Positions 5,243-7,239 of a DNA stretch of 7,239 bases are shown here, piece by piece. The position numbers and the translations under genes are program-made. A model generated the notes under the pieces. That model did not search any database and was not told the origin of the DNA. It saw only the letters and a program-made list of their open reading frames with translations. How positions within the stretch are numbered: the stretch's first letter is position 1; the number at the start of each line of letters is the position of its first letter. The DNA comes from an uncultured Clostridia bacterium (GTDB taxonomy: Bacteria; Bacillota; Clostridia; Oscillospirales; Ruminococcaceae). The DNA is taken from NCBI GenBank assembly GCA_947588775.1, contig CANPZQ010000102.1, positions 1-7,239 on the forward strand, read 5' to 3'.

Positions 5243-7239
5243 CTACTTCCTCTCAAACAGCCCCAGCTTCTTCATCTTCCTGCTTCTCTCGCCGGCTTTT
5301 TTTAGCACGGCTTTCGTAGTTACCCCGCGGATTCGGCGGTTGTTGCGCAAGAAGCGGGTGAGCGTTATAATCCAGAGCGCGGGCCAGAGCAGGACGACCT
5401 TCCCCGCCCTCGGGAAATTGAGCCGCATCGCGTGGTGAAACTCGCGGAAATAGTCGCCGAGCGATGTTCCGCGCATCGCGACCATTCTGTCGCGGGCGGA
5501 TTTTCCGAACTCCTCCGCCTCGATTATGTCCGCAATAAAGCTCTCAGCGTCAGCCCTGTCGATTGGATTTTTGTGAATCTGCACGGCTCGCTCGCCGTCG
5601 AGGCCGAGATAGTATACGCACAGCGAGGTTATCATCTCCGAAAAACCCCGCAGGCCGCTGTCGTCAATAAGCCTGATATATGTTTCCGCCTCGTTTTTAT
5701 CAACGCAGCGATTCCAGAAGCATACCCAGTCGCAGAGAAGCTTCAGCCCGAAGCCGGAGCGCAGAAAATGCTGGAGCATGTGCAAAAGCAGCCCGAACGC
5801 AAGGTAGCCGTCCGAGAGAATCGGCAGCTTAAGCTCCATAATCTCTCGCTCCGAGAGGTTTTTCGCAATTCCGCGTATGCATTCGGCGAGATAGTCGTTT
5901 ACCGCGTCGTTGTCGAACGGCTCGGCGAGCATGGTGTGAAGCTCAATCTCAATCCCCGCCTCGTACCGCAAAACGAGATGGTGCAAGGAATGCTGCTCGC
6001 TCTCGGTTCGGCAGCCTACTGCCTCGAGGGCCTCCCGCGCGGCGTCAAGCTCGCTTTCGTCGAGGATCAAAATGTCGATGTCGCCGGATTTTCTCAGCTC
6101 GGGAACAGGGTAATACTGCGCCGCCGAGGCTCCCTTTAAGACCGCGGCGCCGATTCCCTTTTCGGACAGCGCGGTTATCATTTTCAGGGTGCAGAAATTA
6201 AGGCGGTAGCTTTGTAAAACGCATCTGCGCGAGGCGAGGGCGACCCGGTTCATTCGCTCCTCGTCGAGATTTTGCTTTTCCGCGACGTCGTAAAGAAGCG
6301 GCAGCACCGCGTGGCGTTCCGCAATCGAGAATACCTCGTCCCACTCCGCGCCGGAAAGGTTAAGCTCCGTTTCCCCGCCTGCAAGCGCGGCTTTTAACGC
6401 CTTTAAGACGTTTTTGCCGCCGTCCGTGAGTATGCCGGAGCCGCCGTCCTCCTCTTCGTTTTTGTGGAATTGCTTTTCGGGGCGGCGAAGCTTTCTTCCG
6501 ACAAGCTCCCATGCCTTGGCGATTACGAAGCGAAATTCCTTGGTGCGGAAGTAGCATATCAAAAATACGACGTTCGGCAAAACGGCGCAGATTGCCAAAT
6601 CCGCCAAAAATCCGCCGAAGCCGTCGCCGCCGACCGCCTCGCAGGCAAGGTGCGTCAACGCTCCCGCGCCCAGAACCGCCGCCGAATACAAAACATATCT
6701 CAGAAAATATGCCGAAACCGGTGCTTCGAGCTTCTTTTTATAGAGGACGTATGGTTCAATCCAGAAGGAGGTCGTCATCGTGCTGACAAAGGTTCCGAGA
6801 AAAACGCCGACGGCCCCGAAGCGGAGCGTTAAAACAATCGAAACAATAAGGTTGATGGCCGCCTCGGCGAGGGACTTGTAGCGGTCGTACCAGAAAAGCC
6901 CGAGCGAATCCCGGAAAACGAGCGTCGCCTGCCGCATTCCGGTGACGAAGAAATTCACACAGAGAACAAGAACCAGCGGCGCGCCAAAGCGATAGTTTTC
7001 GCCGAAGCTGAAGCCGATTACATAGTTCAAAAGCTGATAGAGGCATATCCCCGCGAAGCCGTAAATCCACTGCCCGATGAAGAACGACGCCTCGAAAATC
7101 TTGCGAAAACGCTTTTTGTCGGCGGTAACTCCGAGATTCCCGACGCTCGCGGTTATCCCCTGGAACGCCTGATCGAGAACCTGGCGGACCGAGCCGATAA
7201 TGAGATAGTAATTTGAATACTTTCCCGCGCTCGCAAGCC
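5243..7239 (-). CDS. Wzx-type flippase fused to an NTP_transf_5-like domain (partial)
   Basis: The frame is open from the right edge (7237) to the TAG at 5243, giving 664 visible residues with the N terminus missing. The first 230 or so are the C-terminal half of a MOP-superfamily polysaccharide flippase, which moves lipid-linked sugar units across the membrane. Matches include ITASVGNLG, KIFEASFFIGQWIYGF and FRDSLGLFWYDRYKSLAEA, with several membrane spans. After a charged linker (KNEEEDGG) comes a cytoplasmic domain resembling nucleotidyltransferase family PF14907: AAVLKGASAAQYYP, then RKSGDIDILIL with its Asp-x-Asp (bases 6068-6085), then IEIELH. A hydrophobic stretch and a basic tail end the protein. 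A TTG at 7030 is not the start, because clear flippase sequence continues upstream of it. Both domain types are common in surface-polysaccharide loci, usually as separate genes. The family calls are by motif memory; a sequencing-error fusion cannot be excluded. Confidence 0.85.
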   Translation of the reverse strand, partial: LASAGKYSNYYLIIGSVRQVLDQAFQGITASVGNLGVTADKKRFRKIFEASFFIGQWIYGFAGICLYQLLNYVIGFSFGENYRFGAPLVLVLCVNFFVTGMRQATLVFRDSLGLFWYDRYKSLAEAAINLIVSIVLTLRFGAVGVFLGTFVSTMTTSFWIEPYVLYKKKLEAPVSAYFLRYVLYSAAVLGAGALTHLACEAVGGDGFGGFLADLAICAVLPNVVFLICYFRTKEFRFVIAKAWELVGRKLRRPEKQFHKNEEEDGGSGILTDGGKNVLKALKAALAGGETELNLSGAEWDEVFSIAERHAVLPLLYDVAEKQNLDEERMNRVALASRRCVLQSYRLNFCTLKMITALSEKGIGAAVLKGASAAQYYPVPELRKSGDIDILILDESELDAAREALEAVGCRTESEQHSLHHLVLRYEAGIEIELHTMLAEPFDNDAVNDYLAECIRGIAKNLSEREIMELKLPILSDGYLAFGLLLHMLQHFLRSGFGLKLLCDWVCFWNRCVDKNEAETYIRLIDDSGLRGFSEMITSLCVYYLGLDGERAVQIHKNPIDRADAESFIADIIEAEEFGKSARDRMVAMRGTSLGDYFREFHHAMRLNFPRAGKVVLLWPALWIITLTRFLRNNRRIRGVTTKAVLKKAGERSRKMKKLGLFERK

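Noticed and set aside
5432..6139. 235-residue plus-strand open frame inside the flippase-fusion gene
   Set aside because: It is antisense to a gene with clear motifs and has no recognisable family; long antisense frames are common in GC-rich coding DNA.
1..7239. CRISPR array, tRNA, rRNA, insertion sequence or phage module
   Set aside because: No regularly spaced repeats, tRNA-like cloverleaf, rRNA segment, transposase or integrase sequence was seen on either strand.

Overview
The window looks like chromosomal DNA of a fairly GC-rich, Gram-positive-type bacterium, most likely a member of the Clostridia (Oscillospirales-like gut Firmicutes). This rests on strong AGGAGG-type ribosome binding sites, AT-rich sigma-A promoter islands between GC-rich genes, a SpoIIE-type membrane phosphatase and a PfoR-type membrane protein. 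The lineage is inference; no marker gene is present.

Layout, left to right. (1) Positions 1-980, minus strand: the N-terminal half of a glycogen branching enzyme (GlgB), running off the left edge, with its own well-formed promoter at 1036-1064. (2) Positions 1134-3101, minus strand: a compact SpoIIE-like protein, a multi-span membrane domain fused to a PP2C-type phosphatase. (3) A 235-base divergent regulatory region, then 3337-4395, plus strand: a PTS_EIIC_2/PfoR-family membrane protein with a textbook promoter. (4) A 192-base spacer holding a perfect 17-bp inverted repeat with a G-quadruplex motif in its loop, followed by a consensus promoter. (5) Positions 4588-5189, plus strand: a HicA toxin and HicB antitoxin pair, with a likely operator inside its promoter and an intrinsic terminator after it. 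(6) Positions 5243-7239, minus strand: a gene running off the right edge that joins a Wzx-type polysaccharide flippase to an NTP_transf_5-type nucleotidyltransferase-like domain.

The genes do not form one pathway. glgB (carbon storage) and the spoIIE-like gene (developmental phosphatase) lie in the same direction but glgB has its own promoter. The PfoR-like gene is divergent from spoIIE and may share regulatory DNA with it. hicAB is a self-contained addiction module between the PfoR-like gene and the end of what is probably a surface-polysaccharide locus.

No RNA gene, CRISPR array, insertion sequence or clear novel defence system is visible. The most unusual items are the flippase-nucleotidyltransferase fusion, the G-quadruplex held in the loop of a perfect inverted repeat, and the repeat structures overlapping the glgB and hicAB promoters.
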